Source: AP-15 sp963701815 (GTDB lineage Bacteria > Pseudomonadota > Alphaproteobacteria > ATCC43930 > CGMCC-115725). From it: a DNA stretch of 64,000 nucleotides. The DNA is taken from the NCBI GenBank assembly GCA_963701815.1, contig CAVPBN010000029.1, positions 20,887-84,886 of the forward strand, in the 5' to 3' direction. The first letter of the stretch is position 1; every line of letters starts with the position of its first letter. This document shows positions 8,730 to 20,078 of the stretch, piece after piece. The position numbers were made by a program, and so were the translations under genes. Under the pieces are notes generated by a model. It saw nothing but the letters and a program-made list of their open reading frames with translations, was not told the DNA's origin and did not search any database.

Positions 8730-9633
8730 TCATCCCGCGTGCTGTTTCGCCCACTCGACGACTTCGGCATGAGTGGCGAACCAGACGCCGTCTTGCGCCT
8801 TGGCGTGGCGGATGATCTCTTCGAGAATCCAAATGCGCGAGCGGTAACCGATGATGTGCGGGTGCATGGTCAGTTGAAAGATGCCGCCCTCGCCGATATG
8901 CGGCGTCGAACTCGCGCCGGAAGATATCGAACACGTCGCCGGGCGGGGTATAGGGCCGCAACGACTGAAACCGGTTCATCATGAAATAGACCGCATCGTC
9001 GCGCACCCACTCCACCGGCAGTTCGACGATCCCGGTCGGCTCGCCGTCGAGCAGCAGCTCGTAGCAATCCTCGTCCGACATCAGCGAGGAGTCGTAGGCG
9101 AGCCCCATCTGTTGTTCGATCGCCAAGGTATCGCGGCTGAAATCCCAGGATGGGGTGCGCAACCCGACCGGGCGGATACCGGTAACCTGCTCCAGGGTGT
9201 CGGCCGAGCGCCGCATCAGATCGCGCTCGGCCTCGTAAGGCAGGGCCGAGTTCAATTCGTGGATCCAGCCATGGATGCCGATCTCGTGGCCTTCGGCCAC
9301 CACCCGGCGCTGCTCGTCGGGATGCAGCAGCGCGGTCACGGCCGGCACGTAAAAGCTGGCCTTGACGCCGTATCTCTCGAGCAGCTGCAGAATTCTCGGC
9401 ACACCGACCCGGTTGCCGTATTGGCCCCAGGCCAGTCGCCCGATCGACTTGCCGCCGTCGCGCAAATCGCTTGTCTCGTGATCGCTGTCGAACGACAACG
9501 CCACCGCGCAATGCGCCCCGCCCGGCCATTCGGCAGGTCGCAGACGACGCCCGGCGCGCACCCGGTTGACGCGGTTGCGCCATTCCTCTTCGGGCCATTG
9601 CCAGGGTTCGAGTTGCGGACCCGGAATGCTCAC
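8730..9633 (-). CDS. Polysaccharide deacetylase family protein, frame broken near 8887-8896
   Basis: A NodB-fold hydrolase of the PuuE/peptidoglycan-deacetylase-like branch. Metal-site residues are visible in ALSFDSDHE (N-terminal Asp pair) and EIGIHGWIHE (His ligands). The first frame is good to residue 246 (EFDAAY); the next part continues in another frame as EGGIFQLTMHPHIIGYRSR and ends EWAKQHAG at 8730. The two parts join perfectly if one base is removed from 8887-8896, and the span is a multiple of three plus one. I therefore treat it as one gene with an extra base, by error or mutation. It lies 27 bases upstream of era on the same strand. Confidence 0.85.
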
Positions 9634-9684
9634 GCCTACCTCCTGCTCGCTGTTTCGCTCACGGCCAGGGAACGCAGGGAGGAT

Positions 9685-9761
9685 TGGTCGGAGCGGTGAG
9701 ATTCGAACTCACGACCCCCAGCACCCCATGCTGATGCGCTACCAGACTGCGCTACGCTCCG
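9685..9761 (-). tRNA. tRNA-Pro (anticodon GGG)
   Basis: The minus strand folds as a standard cloverleaf: acceptor CGGAGCG pairs with CGCTCCG, the D arm contains AGCGCAG...TGGTAGCGC, the anticodon stem is TCAGC/GCTGG with loop ATGGGGT (anticodon GGG), and the T arm contains GTTCGAATC. Discriminator A is followed by an encoded CCA (9685-9687). It lies 79 bases after merR on the same strand and may be co-transcribed with it. Confidence 0.95.
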
Positions 9762-9840
9762 ACCGGGGGCGGCTTCCGCTGATGTCGATGATAGCCGCTG
9801 GCCGTCGGGCACGCAACCGCGCCGGACCTGGGCGGCCGGG

Positions 9841-10317
9841 TCATCCTGGAGCCAGCTTGTCGAGCAATCGGCGAATCGCCGTCAGCTCATGCCGCAATTC
9901 TTCGAGGGCGGTCAGCAGCGCTTGCCGCGAGGGTGGCCGACCGACCGGAGGTTCCGGCGACCGGGGGGCGGCATCGAGTGCGAACAGATTCGGCGGCGTA
10001 TCGTCTTCAGCAGGCGCCGACGCCGTCTCCCCGCCCCGCAGCACGCCTTCCCGGAGCAGCTTTTGCACCCCCCGGATCGTATAACCCTCCTGATAGAGGC
10101 AGCGCCGGATCTGCCGCAGCAAATCGATGTCTTCCGGCCGGTAATAGCGCCGGCCGCCGCCTCGCTTGAGCGGTTTGACCTGCGGAAATTTGGATTCCCA
10201 GAAGCGCAGCACATGCGCCGGCAGATCGAGTTCCTCGGCGACCTCGCCGGTCGTACGAAAGGCTGCCGCAGACTTGCCTGGGCGCCGAACCGCTTCGGCC
10301 TCTCCGGTCCGCGTCAC
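9841..10317 (-). CDS. MerR-family transcriptional regulator
   Basis: A 158-residue MerR-type regulator. The winged helix-turn-helix is seen at residues 20-90 (FRTTGEVAEELDLPAHVLRF, RRYYRPEDIDLL, YTIRGVQKLL). There is no cysteine-rich metal site; the C-terminal region is Pro-rich followed by a helix that could dimerise. It starts one base after the ihfA stop. The pair ihfA-merR followed by a tRNA-Pro is a conserved alphaproteobacterial arrangement; the regulon is not known to me. Confidence 0.88.
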   Translation of the reverse strand: MTRTGEAEAVRRPGKSAAAFRTTGEVAEELDLPAHVLRFWESKFPQVKPLKRGGGRRYYRPEDIDLLRQIRRCLYQEGYTIRGVQKLLREGVLRGGETASAPAEDDTPPNLFALDAAPRSPEPPVGRPPSRQALLTALEELRHELTAIRRLLDKLAPG

Positions 10318-10318
10318 C

Positions 10319-10690
10319 TCAAACCGACGGCGCCTTTGCCGCCGTCGATCTGACCATTTCGGTCCCGTCCTCCCGCGAATGCTCGCGGGCGGTGCCCAGG
10401 CGATTATTGACCTGGTCCTTCAGCGCGTGCGAGGCGCGAAACACCAGCACCCGCCGCGGACTGATCGGCACCTCCTGCCCGGTCTTGGGATTGCGCCCGA
10501 TGCGCTGGCCCTTTTGGCGGACCGCAAAACTGCCGAAGGAAGATATCTTGACCATCTCGCCGCGCTCGAGCGCGCCCGATATTTCGGCGATGACGAACTC
10601 GACGAGTTCCGCCAATTCGTTGCGCGACAACCCGACCTCTTGATAGACCGCTTCGCTGAGCTGAGCGCGAGTAACCGTATGCGCGGCCAT
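10319..10690 (-). CDS. ihfA: Integration host factor subunit alpha
   Basis: Nucleoid protein that bends DNA sharply as a heterodimer with IhfB. The HU/IHF fold is complete: helices at the N-terminus (LSEAVYQEVGLSRNE), the core KISSFGSFAVRQK, and the beta-arm tip GRNPKTGQEVPI with the intercalating proline region. The tail after residue 100 is about 20 residues longer than in Escherichia coli. GGGGAGGG precedes the ATG, a strong ribosome-binding site. A candidate promoter lies at 10715-10743. Confidence 0.95.
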   Translation of the reverse strand: MAAHTVTRAQLSEAVYQEVGLSRNELAELVEFVIAEISGALERGEMVKISSFGSFAVRQKGQRIGRNPKTGQEVPISPRRVLVFRASHALKDQVNNRLGTAREHSREDGTEMVRSTAAKAPSV

Positions 10691-10714
10691 GGAGCCCTCC
10701 CCGGCTTTGCGCGA

Positions 10715-10743
10715 AGGTTAACCCCTCACGAAAACTTCGTCAA
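10715..10743 (-). promoter_or_regulatory. Candidate sigma-70 promoter for ihfA
   Basis: Read on the minus strand, TTGACG (10738-10743) and TAACCT (10715-10720) are separated by 17 bases and lie about 25 bases before the ihfA start. The -35 matches five of six consensus bases, the -10 three of six. It would allow ihfA-merR to be expressed apart from fabH upstream. Confidence 0.4.
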
Positions 10744-10797
10744 ATTCCAAAGCGTTGTCGTCGTCGCCCAAGCATACCGAGGTCGAGACCGGCAAGA

Positions 10798-11772
10798 CTA
10801 CCAGCGCACCAGGCAGGCTCCCCAGCTCAACCCGCCCCCGAGAGCTTCCATCAGGACGAGATGCCCCGGCTTGATCCGTCCGTCCGCCACCGCCGTGTCG
10901 AGCGCGAGCGGGATCGACGCTGCGGAGGTGTTGGCGTGACGGTCGATCGTCAGGACGACCTTGCCGTCGGGCAGACCGAGCCGACGACCGACCCCTTCGA
11001 TGATCCGGGTGTTGGCCTGATGCGGCACCAGCCAGTCAATGTCGGCCGCGGTCAAACCGTTGGCGGTCAGCGCCTCGTCGATCGCTTCGCTCAGACGATG
11101 CACCGCCTGCCGGAACACCTCGCGTCCTTCCATGCGCAGCAACCCTGTACTGCGCGACGAGGACGGGCCGCCATCGACGTAGAGGATGTCGTAATGGCGT
11201 CCATCCGAGTGCAGATGGCTCGACAGGATGAACCGGCCGCCGGCGCCCAATTCGGGGACCGCCTGCAACACCACGGCGCCGGCGCCATCGCCGAACAGGA
11301 CGCAGGTGCCCCGATCGTCCCAGTCGAGAATCCGCGAGAAGGTCTCGGCGCCGATGACCAGCGCCATGTGCGCCTGGCCAAGCCGAAGCGCGTTGTCGGC
11401 GACCGACAGCCCAAAGATAAACCCCGCACAGACCGCCTGAATATCGAATGCCGCACCCCGAGCGATCCCAAGCCGGGCCTGAACCTTGGTTGCGGTCGCC
11501 GGAAACGTATTATCGGGAGTGGCGGTGGCGAGGACCACCAGATCGACATCGCCGCCCGCAATGCCGGCCCTGATCAGCGCCCGCTCGGCGGCGCGGACGG
11601 CCAGATCGGAGGTCAACTCGCCGGCGTCGGCGATCCGGCGCTCGCCGATGCCGGTGCGCTGACGAATCCACTCGTCCGAGGTGTCGAGCCGTCCGGCAAG
11701 CTCGTTATTGGTAACAATTCGCCGGGGCAGATAGGCGCCGCATCCGATGATCTGCGATCGCAGGCCCGTCAT
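10798..11772 (-). CDS. fabH: Beta-ketoacyl-ACP synthase III
   Basis: Starts fatty-acid synthesis by condensing acetyl-CoA with malonyl-ACP. The catalytic triad is present: C115 in AVCAGFIFGL, His in PHQANTRII, and Asn in RHANTSAASIP. The N-terminal SDEWIRQRTGI motif and the C-terminal GGGLSWGA loop are also typical. At 324 residues it is full length. It follows plsX on the same strand after 58 bases, the standard plsX-fabH unit. Confidence 0.96.
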   Translation of the reverse strand: MTGLRSQIIGCGAYLPRRIVTNNELAGRLDTSDEWIRQRTGIGERRIADAGELTSDLAVRAAERALIRAGIAGGDVDLVVLATATPDNTFPATATKVQARLGIARGAAFDIQAVCAGFIFGLSVADNALRLGQAHMALVIGAETFSRILDWDDRGTCVLFGDGAGAVVLQAVPELGAGGRFILSSHLHSDGRHYDILYVDGGPSSSRSTGLLRMEGREVFRQAVHRLSEAIDEALTANGLTAADIDWLVPHQANTRIIEGVGRRLGLPDGKVVLTIDRHANTSAASIPLALDTAVADGRIKPGHLVLMEALGGGLSWGACLVRW

Positions 11773-11800
11773 TGCAGCGGGCTGGGCGTCTTCGCACGCC

Positions 11801-11831
11801 GGAGCATCGCCGCAGGCTGGAGCATCGCCGC
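11801..11831. repeat. 13-bp direct repeat between fabH and plsX
   Basis: GGAGCATCGCCGC occurs at 11801-11813 and again at 11819-11831, an 18-base period, filling the short plsX-fabH gap and reaching the plsX stop codon. Probably a small local duplication. Confidence 0.6.
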
Positions 11832-12865
11832 TAAAGCGCTGCCGCCGACGCCTCGTTGAGGCGGGCGAGGTCGATGCGGATCTTATCGAGAAAGCCGTTC
11901 GCCATCATGTCGGCGGCGACACCGATCGCATTGGCGAAGCCGAGGGCGTCGGTCGAGCCGTGGCTCTTGACCGCGATTCCGTTCAGCCCCAGGAACATCG
12001 CGCCGTTGTAGCCGCGCGGATCGATGCGCATCCGCAGCTTCCTCAGCGCCCCGCGCGCCAGCAGATAGCCGATGCGCCCCGTCAAAGAGTGGTGAAACGC
12101 TTCGACGAGAAACTCGCCGAAGAGTTTGGCGGTGCCTTCGGCCGTCTTGACCGCGATGTTCCCGGTGAAGCCATCAGTGACGACAACGTCGACAGTTCCC
12201 GCCGCGATGTCGTCGCCTTCGACAAAACCGTGAAAGCGGATCGGCGTCATCGCGCCCCGCAGCCGCGCGCTGGCCCGGCGCACGACGTCATTGCCCTTCA
12301 AATCCTCCGAACCCACATTGAGCAGCCCGACCGTCGGCTCGACGAGCCCGAGCACGGTGCGCGCGAAAGCGTCGCCCAGCAGCGCAAACTGCACCAGGTT
12401 TTCGGCATCGCAATCGATATTGGCGCCGAGGTCCAGCATCACGCTTTCGCCGCGCCGCGTCGGGAAAAACGATGCGATCGCCGGCCGGTCGATCCCCGGC
12501 AGCGTCTTCAATACAAATTTCGCCATCGCCATCAGCGCGCCGGTATTGCCGGCGGATACGACGCCGTCCGCCCTCCCATCCGCGACCGCGTCGATCGCCA
12601 GCCGCATGCTCGACTGCCGTGCTGCCCGCAGCGCCAGCGACGGCTTGGCGTCGTCCAGGACCCTCTCGCTGGTATGATGAAGCGTCGTCGCCGCCGCGAG
12701 GCCCGGCAGCTTGGCCAATAGCGGCCCGACGGCATCTTCGGCGCCGAACAGCAGAAAGCGCAGGGCGGGGGCACGCTTCAAGGCGATCTCGGCGCCATCG
12801 AGCACCATGCCGGGAGCCTTGTTCCCGCCCATCGCGTCGACAGCGATCGTGATCTGTCGGGTCAC
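11831..12865 (-). CDS. plsX: Phosphate acyltransferase PlsX
   Basis: Makes acyl-phosphate from acyl-ACP for phospholipid synthesis. The 344-residue protein opens with ITIAVDAMGGNKAPGMVLDG, the family hallmark, and has VVSAGNTGALMAMAKF and VVVTDGFTGNIAVKT in the central region. It lies between rpmF (31-base gap) and fabH, as in most proteobacteria, linking ribosomal protein supply with lipid synthesis. Confidence 0.96.
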   Translation of the reverse strand: MTRQITIAVDAMGGNKAPGMVLDGAEIALKRAPALRFLLFGAEDAVGPLLAKLPGLAAATTLHHTSERVLDDAKPSLALRAARQSSMRLAIDAVADGRADGVVSAGNTGALMAMAKFVLKTLPGIDRPAIASFFPTRRGESVMLDLGANIDCDAENLVQFALLGDAFARTVLGLVEPTVGLLNVGSEDLKGNDVVRRASARLRGAMTPIRFHGFVEGDDIAAGTVDVVVTDGFTGNIAVKTAEGTAKLFGEFLVEAFHHSLTGRIGYLLARGALRKLRMRIDPRGYNGAMFLGLNGIAVKSHGSTDALGFANAIGVAADMMANGFLDKIRIDLARLNEASAAAL

Positions 12866-12896
12866 GGTTGCGCGGCCTCCGCGCCGGCGTCGGTCG

Positions 12897-13085
12897 TCAG
12901 GCCGTTTCCAGTACGGGAGTCGTCACTTCCCGGCCATCGTAGTAACCGCACGATTGGCAAAGATGGTGCGGGCGTTTGAGTTCGCCGCAATTCGGACATT
13001 CCGCATAGGCCGCCAGCTTCAGCGCGTCATGCGAGCGACGCATATTGCGGCGCGACGGCGAGGTTTTCTTCTTCGGGACGGCCAT
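12897..13085 (-). CDS. rpmF: 50S ribosomal protein L32
   Basis: A 62-residue ribosomal protein with the invariant start MAVPKKKTSPSRR. It is the zinc-ribbon (C+) form, with CPNC at residues 30-33 and CQSC at 43-46. I set the start at the ATG at 13085; an upstream in-frame start would add 21 residues that do not belong to the family. It is followed by plsX on the same strand. Confidence 0.95.
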   Translation of the reverse strand: MAVPKKKTSPSRRNMRRSHDALKLAAYAECPNCGELKRPHHLCQSCGYYDGREVTTPVLETA

Positions 13086-13199
13086 GGCAGGATCCAGGAA
13101 GGCAGCAGAGCGATATTGGTAATAAGCCCAAATCGGCGGCGGCAGCAACAGCGATGCCGGCTTCGATATGCGTGGCAGGGCGGCGCCTGGGCCTCGCTC

Positions 13200-13712
13200 C
13201 TACTTCGGCGCGAGCAGGTCCGCCAACGCGTCAAACGGCCCCTCGCGCGGCGGCGCCGTCGCCGAGACCTCGACCGTCGCCTCGGCGAGGCGCGGAAATT
13301 GCGGCAGCAGCAGCGAGAATTCCTGCGCCACCGCCTCGCCGATGTCGATGGCGTCGCCGTCGAGCGGCTCGAACGAGGTCTCTTCCAGCGCCACTTCGAC
13401 CTCGTTCCCGGCTTCGCCGACCGGACCGTAGACCAGCGAGAAATCCGCGCAAAGGGTATCCGCGACAGGATCGAGGGTGACGACGCAGCTCTGTTCGAAC
13501 GCCGCCGCAAACGCCGCCGTCAGCAGTACCGTCCCGTCTTCCTGACGGCGCAGTTCCACCGTTGCCGTCAGGCGGCCGAGAGCGAGCAGACCAAGCCGTT
13601 CGGCGAGCAATCGCCGTTCGTCCGGTCCTGCCTCGATCTCCTGGCGGAAGCCGCCGAAACGGAGGCGGGCGAGCGGCACCGGACGGGAGAATTCGGGCGT
13701 CGCGCCGTTCAC
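13200..13712 (-). CDS. DUF177 (YceD-like) protein
   Basis: A 170-residue protein of the DUF177/YceD family, which is linked to 23S rRNA accumulation and almost always found before rpmF. Visible family traits are the LTATVELRRQEDGTVLLTAAF region, the single conserved cysteine in FEQSCVVTLDPV, and the acidic DAIDIGEAVAQEFSLLLP segment. Its start overlaps the end of the bc1 chaperone gene by four bases (ATGA), so the two are translationally coupled. Confidence 0.88.
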   Translation of the reverse strand: MNGATPEFSRPVPLARLRFGGFRQEIEAGPDERRLLAERLGLLALGRLTATVELRRQEDGTVLLTAAFAAAFEQSCVVTLDPVADTLCADFSLVYGPVGEAGNEVEVALEETSFEPLDGDAIDIGEAVAQEFSLLLPQFPRLAEATVEVSATAPPREGPFDALADLLAPK

Positions 13713-14284
13713 CGCAGCGCCCCCGACAGCGCTGGTGTCGTAGGGTGCGCAGAAGGTGGCGCGGCGACGAACCGAATATGGCCGGCGGCGAGTTCGGCAG
13801 CCGCCTGCCGATCGAGATCGGCGGCGGCCGCGCGGACATAATCGGCCATCGCGGCGAGGTACCGCGCCGGCATGGCGACCGTGCCGAAGAGGTTGCGCGC
13901 GAGTGCGGCATGGAGCCGCGAATCGTCGCCGGCGATCCCCTCTTCATAGGCGCGAATCCGGCCATAAAAACCCTGCGCCATCCGCTTCACCTGACGGCCG
14001 ACACTCAGATCGCCGGTGCCCATTTCACGTAATGCACGATCGAGATCGGCAAACATCATATCAAAAAAACTCTGACACAGGCGGCTCGCCTGCGGCCGCT
14101 CGGATTTGAGACGGTGAAGATAGAGAAACGCATGCAGGCAGATAAGCTCGAACCGCCCGTCGACCGAATCGGGCACGCCGTATTCGGTAAAGAATACCGG
14201 CTGCCGCGCCTGTTCGACGACGTGTCGATAGGCAAGTTCCGCAGCATTGCGAATGGACCGGCGCCGAGAGAACGAGATCACCAT
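13709..14284 (-). CDS. Ubiquinol-cytochrome c chaperone (CBP3 family)
   Basis: Assembly factor related to mitochondrial Cbp3, expected to assist cytochrome bc1 biogenesis. About 190 residues from the ATG at 14284 (MVISFSRRRSIRN). The family core is seen as VDGRFELICLHAFLYLHRLK and SFFDMMFADLDRALREMG, followed by GRQVKRMAQGFYGR. Upstream in-frame starts exist up to 14398 but would overlap the divergent bamE region and add unrelated sequence. It starts a minus-strand chain leading through DUF177, rpmF, plsX and fabH. Confidence 0.85.
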   Translation of the reverse strand: MVISFSRRRSIRNAAELAYRHVVEQARQPVFFTEYGVPDSVDGRFELICLHAFLYLHRLKSERPQASRLCQSFFDMMFADLDRALREMGTGDLSVGRQVKRMAQGFYGRIRAYEEGIAGDDSRLHAALARNLFGTVAMPARYLAAMADYVRAAAADLDRQAAAELAAGHIRFVAAPPSAHPTTPALSGALR

Positions 14285-14416
14285 GCCGCTCGGCAACCCG
14301 GGCGGAAATATTGACAACCTGCGGCTCCCGGCTGAAGCTGCCGGCCGGACAAGGGCGCATTTGGCGCCGATGTCGGTCAAGAGCCGATGCCCGATCACGT
14401 AACCCCTCGGCGAGCC

Positions 14417-14926
14417 ATGTCAATCACGCGATCGTCTTTCCTCGTCATCGCAATCTCGACCAGCCTGATCGCCGCCTGCGCGCCGGACATCGAGCAGCGC
14501 GGCAATCTGCCGACGCACGATGAGCTCGCCGCCATCCACCCGGGCACCACGACGAAAGATCAGGTGGTCAAAATCCTGGGCACGCCGTCGAGCGTCGGCA
14601 TCTTCGACAACCAGTCCTGGTATTACATCAGCAATCGCACAAAGCAGGTCGCGTTTTTTTTGCCTGACACGCTGGATCAGCAGGTTTACGTCGTCAACTT
14701 CAACAGCAAAGGGGTGGTCGAGGCCGTCGAGCACCGAGGTCTGAAGGATGCGAGGGAGATTACCCCGGCCCCTGGAGCGACGCCGGCGCCCGGCCGCGAG
14801 CTGACGTTTCTGGAGCAGATTATCGGCAACCTCGGCCGGTTCAACGGGAGCAGCGGCGGCGGTGGCGGCGGAGAAAGCAGCGGCGGCGGCGCCCCGCGCG
14901 GACCGAACCCGCAAAGCGAGGAATGA
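14417..14926 (+). CDS. bamE: Outer membrane assembly lipoprotein BamE (SmpA/OmlA)
   Basis: Lipoprotein of the BAM complex that inserts outer-membrane proteins. It begins with a signal peptide ending in the lipobox LIAAC, then the SmpA/OmlA fold (HPGTTTKDQVVKILGTPSS, WYYISNRTKQVAFF). The last 40 residues are a Gly/Ser-rich low-complexity tail beyond the usual domain. I chose the ATG at 14417; an upstream ATG at 14387 would spoil the signal peptide. Divergent from the bc1 chaperone gene with about 130 bases between, a conserved alphaproteobacterial arrangement. Confidence 0.93.
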   Translation: MSITRSSFLVIAISTSLIAACAPDIEQRGNLPTHDELAAIHPGTTTKDQVVKILGTPSSVGIFDNQSWYYISNRTKQVAFFLPDTLDQQVYVVNFNSKGVVEAVEHRGLKDAREITPAPGATPAPGRELTFLEQIIGNLGRFNGSSGGGGGGESSGGGAPRGPNPQSEE

Positions 14927-14954
14927 GCGGCGCCGTCCCCGAAGAGATCGGCGC

Positions 14955-17051
<2,097 letters not shown>

Positions 17052-17333
17052 TGAATATATTTCCCCTCGGGGCGGCAGAAAAACACCCGCCTGCGTCGCG
17101 GCCGTAGCGGACCGGGGCAGGTCGGGGTGGTTTGCAACATGCCAGAAGACCAACCTTTAGGCAACCGCGGCACCGGAAAGAAACCAGGCGTGATCAAATA
17201 TTCATCCGGGCAGGGCCGGACGGGGCAGCAGGTGAAGACCGCGGGCGGCTCTTTGGAGCCAAACCAAGTCGTCTTGACGGCGGCTGACGGCCGGCGACAC
17301 AATTCGCCGCCACAACTCGGAGGAGGAAGCGCG

Positions 17334-18338
17334 ATGCCGGACATCCGGATAATGGCGACGGGCCTGCGGTTCCCGGAAGGGCCGGTGGCGATGGCCGACG
17401 GCTCGGTCATTCTCGGCGAAATCGCCGGCGGGGCGCTCGCACGGATCGCCGCCGGCGGTTCCCGGTCGCCGATCGGCGACGCCGGGGGCGGTCCGAACGG
17501 CGTCGCCGTAGGTCCGGACGGCGCACTCTATGTCTGCAACAACGGCGGCAACGAATATGCCGAGGGCGGGTTTCTGTCGACCGGTCCGTCAAAGGATTAC
17601 CAGGGCGGCTACATTCAACGCGTCGACCCGCGCACCGGCGCCGGCCGGATTCTGTACAGCGAGTGCGGCGGGCACAAACTATCGGCGCCCAACGACATCG
17701 TCTTCGACCGCCAGGGCGGTTTCTATTTCACCGATCTCGGCAAAAGGCGGGCGCGCGACCGCGATCACGGCGGCCTTTATTACGCTCTGCCCGACGGTTC
17801 GAAGATCGTCGAACTGGTCTACCCATTGCTGAGCCCGAACGGCGTCGGATTGTCGCCGGACGAAAACACCGTCTATGTCGCCGATACCGAATCGTCCCGG
17901 CTGTTCGCCTTCGACATCGTCTCGCCCGGCGTATTGCGCAAAGAGCCGTTTCCCGCACCTTATGGCGGCCGGCTGGTGTGCGGGCTGCCGGGCTTTCAGC
18001 GCTTCGACAGTCTTGCCGTCGAGGCCTCGGGCAATATCGCCGTGGCGACGTTGATCACCGGCCATATCACCGTGATCGCCCCCGACGGGCGGGTCCTGCG
18101 CCAAGTCAAGATGCCCGATGTCTACCCGACCAACATCTGCTTTGGCGGCAGCGACCTGAAAACCGCCTACATCACCCTTTCCGGCACCGGTCAGCTCGGC
18201 GTCATGGACTGGCCCGAACCCGGCCTGCGCCTCAATTTCACCGCGTATATCGGAAAATCGAGAACATGTTCCAGTACCTGGACGTCATCTACTTCCAGAG
18301 CCAATCGCTGGCCGCGGACATGGACAACGATCTCATAG
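17334..18338 (+). CDS. SMP-30/gluconolactonase-like protein
   Basis: A beta-propeller lactonase-type hydrolase, substrate unknown. Family motifs are LRFPEGPVAM (residues 10-20), PNGVAVGPDGALYVCNN, SAPNDIVFDRQGGFYFTDLG and SPNGVGLSPDENTVYVADTE, which include the metal-binding Glu, Asn and Asp. The start at 17334 has a strong GGAGGA 8 bases upstream. The family normally ends near LGVMDWPEPGLRLNF (about 18240); the last 32 residues here (TAYIGKSRTC...) look like read-through into foreign sequence, so the original stop was probably lost at a rearrangement that also cut the LamG-like gene on the other strand. Confidence 0.9.
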   Translation: MPDIRIMATGLRFPEGPVAMADGSVILGEIAGGALARIAAGGSRSPIGDAGGGPNGVAVGPDGALYVCNNGGNEYAEGGFLSTGPSKDYQGGYIQRVDPRTGAGRILYSECGGHKLSAPNDIVFDRQGGFYFTDLGKRRARDRDHGGLYYALPDGSKIVELVYPLLSPNGVGLSPDENTVYVADTESSRLFAFDIVSPGVLRKEPFPAPYGGRLVCGLPGFQRFDSLAVEASGNIAVATLITGHITVIAPDGRVLRQVKMPDVYPTNICFGGSDLKTAYITLSGTGQLGVMDWPEPGLRLNFTAYIGKSRTCSSTWTSSTSRANRWPRTWTTIS

Positions 18339-18868
18339 GGATGACCCGGCTGCAGGTTTTGCTGACTTCCGGCTAAGGCGACCCCACGCCATCCCTGGAT
18401 TCGATCAAACTGCGTTATGGTAAACGCATAGCCGTAGCCGCCAAGGCCAACGGCGATATAAGGATCGTTGATCGATCGATAGCCCAGCAAGATCCGGCCG
18501 TCCGTTGTCGTCTTACTACCGTTTGCGGCTTCTGGAAGCTGAACTGTGACCTTCGCCTCGCCCTCTGAAAATCGAATGTTGGAAACGCAAATGCCAAAAG
18601 GGTTATTTTCTTGCTGTGGGCTCTCGTATATAGCGTCGACGGGGGTCGGAAACTGCCAGCGACCGGCGATCGGCGCCCAATTTTTAATAGGTTGATACGC
18701 TTCCATCCCGCCCGCCGAAATCATCGCTGCTAAGGTTGTTATAGCACGTTTGGCGGATTTAACACTCTGGGGGTGGCGCCAGTCTACCTTGGGCAGGGTT
18801 GGCGCGGCCAGAGACTTCCCGGCACCCATGCGCATCCCATGCTTTTCCGCTCTTGGCGGATCGGGCAT
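18250..18868 (-). pseudogene. Truncated LamG/DUF1080-like domain gene
   Basis: A minus-strand reading frame encodes a beta-sandwich domain resembling LamG/3-keto-disaccharide hydrolase modules (AGRWQFPTP, GRILLGYRSINDPYIAVGL, HPYEIVVHVRGQRLALEVDD). The domain stops abruptly after VLDFPIY near 18250; the frame then runs antisense into the SMP-30 gene as Arg-rich shadow sequence, so the last domain strands are missing. The 18.4-18.75 kb segment is visibly richer in A+T than its neighbours, suggesting foreign origin. The true start is unclear and the N-terminal 70 residues match nothing I recognise. I infer a fragment left by a rearrangement; function unknown. Confidence 0.55.
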
Positions 18869-18909
18869 CAGAGAGTTTACTTGAGACGATGCATTTGGGG
18901 AGGCATCCG

Positions 18910-19996
18910 ATGAAAGCCGCCGTCCTGCATGCCGCGAACCAGCCGCTGACGATCGAGGAGGTCGAGCTCACCAAGCCGACAGGGCCGCGAGGTCTTGTTG
19001 CGCACCGCCTTTGCCGGGCTGTGCCACAGCGATCTGCATTTCATCGACGGGCTCTACCCCCATCCGGTGCCCTGCGTGCTCGGTCATGAATCCTCGGCCG
19101 TCGTCGAGGCGGTCGGCGAGGCCGTCACCTACGTCAAGCCGGGCGACCCGGTCATCACTTGCCTCTCGGTGTTCTGCGGCACCTGCCCGCAATGCCTGAC
19201 CGGCCATCCGAACCTGTGCGAGAACGCCGAGGTCAAGATGCCGGCCGGGGTCGCCCGCCGGATGACCTGGAAGGGCGGCCACATGAACCAGGCGTTCAAC
19301 CTGTCCTCGTTCGGCGAGCAGATGCTGGTGCACGAGAACGCGATGGTGAAGATCGATCCCGACATCCCGCTCGATCGCGCCGCGCTGGTCGGCTGCGGGG
19401 TGATGACCGGGGTCGGCGCCGTCTTCAACGCCGCCAAGGTCGAGCCTGGCGCCACAGTGGCCGTGATCGGCTGCGGCGGGGTCGGCCTGTCGGCCGTCAA
19501 CGGCGCGGCGCTCGCCGGCGCCGAGCGCATCATCGCGATCGACACCATGCCCTCAAAGCTCGAACTGGCGCGTCAGATGGGGGCCACCGACACGCTGAAC
19601 GCCAGCAACGCCGACCCGGTGCAGCAGGTCAAGGACCTGACCGGCGGCGGCGTCCATTATTCCTTCGAGGCGCTCGGCACCAAGGCCACCGCCGAGCAGG
19701 CGTTCGGCATGCTGCGCCCCGGCGGTACCGCGACGATCATCGGCATGGTCCCGTTCGGCGTGAAAATCGAATTGCACGGGTCCGACTTTCTGCGCGACCG
19801 CAAGATCCAGGGCACTTCGATGGGCGGCAACCGCTTCCGGGTCGATATGCCGCGGCTGTTGTCATTGTGGCGCCAGGGCCGGCTCAAGCTCGATCACCTG
19901 ATCTCCGGCCGCATCAAACTCGATCAGATCAACGAGGGCTTTGCCGCGCTCAAATCCGGCGCGCCGGTGCGTCAGCTGATCGACTTCGCCGCCTAG
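18910..19996 (+). CDS. Zinc-dependent alcohol dehydrogenase, frame broken near 18981-18990
   Basis: Medium-chain (MDR) dehydrogenase of about 361 residues. The start (MKAAVLHAANQPLTIEEVEL) has GGGGAGG before it. The frame breaks after KPTG and resumes as EVLLRTAFAGLCHSDLHF, restored by removing one base. Catalytic zinc ligands are CHSD and GHE, the structural zinc lobe is FCGTCPQCLTGHPNLC, and the NAD-binding loop is VIGCGGVGLS. The span is a multiple of three plus one, which fits a single inserted base. Everything after the break is intact, so an assembly error is plausible; otherwise the gene is inactivated at residue 26. Confidence 0.88.
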
Positions 19997-20078
19997 GGAT
20001 CTGAAGCGTGACCTGCGGGCATTTGATGAATTATAGTTGATGTTCTGCGATGTGCCTCGAACGGAGCGAGGCTGACAG

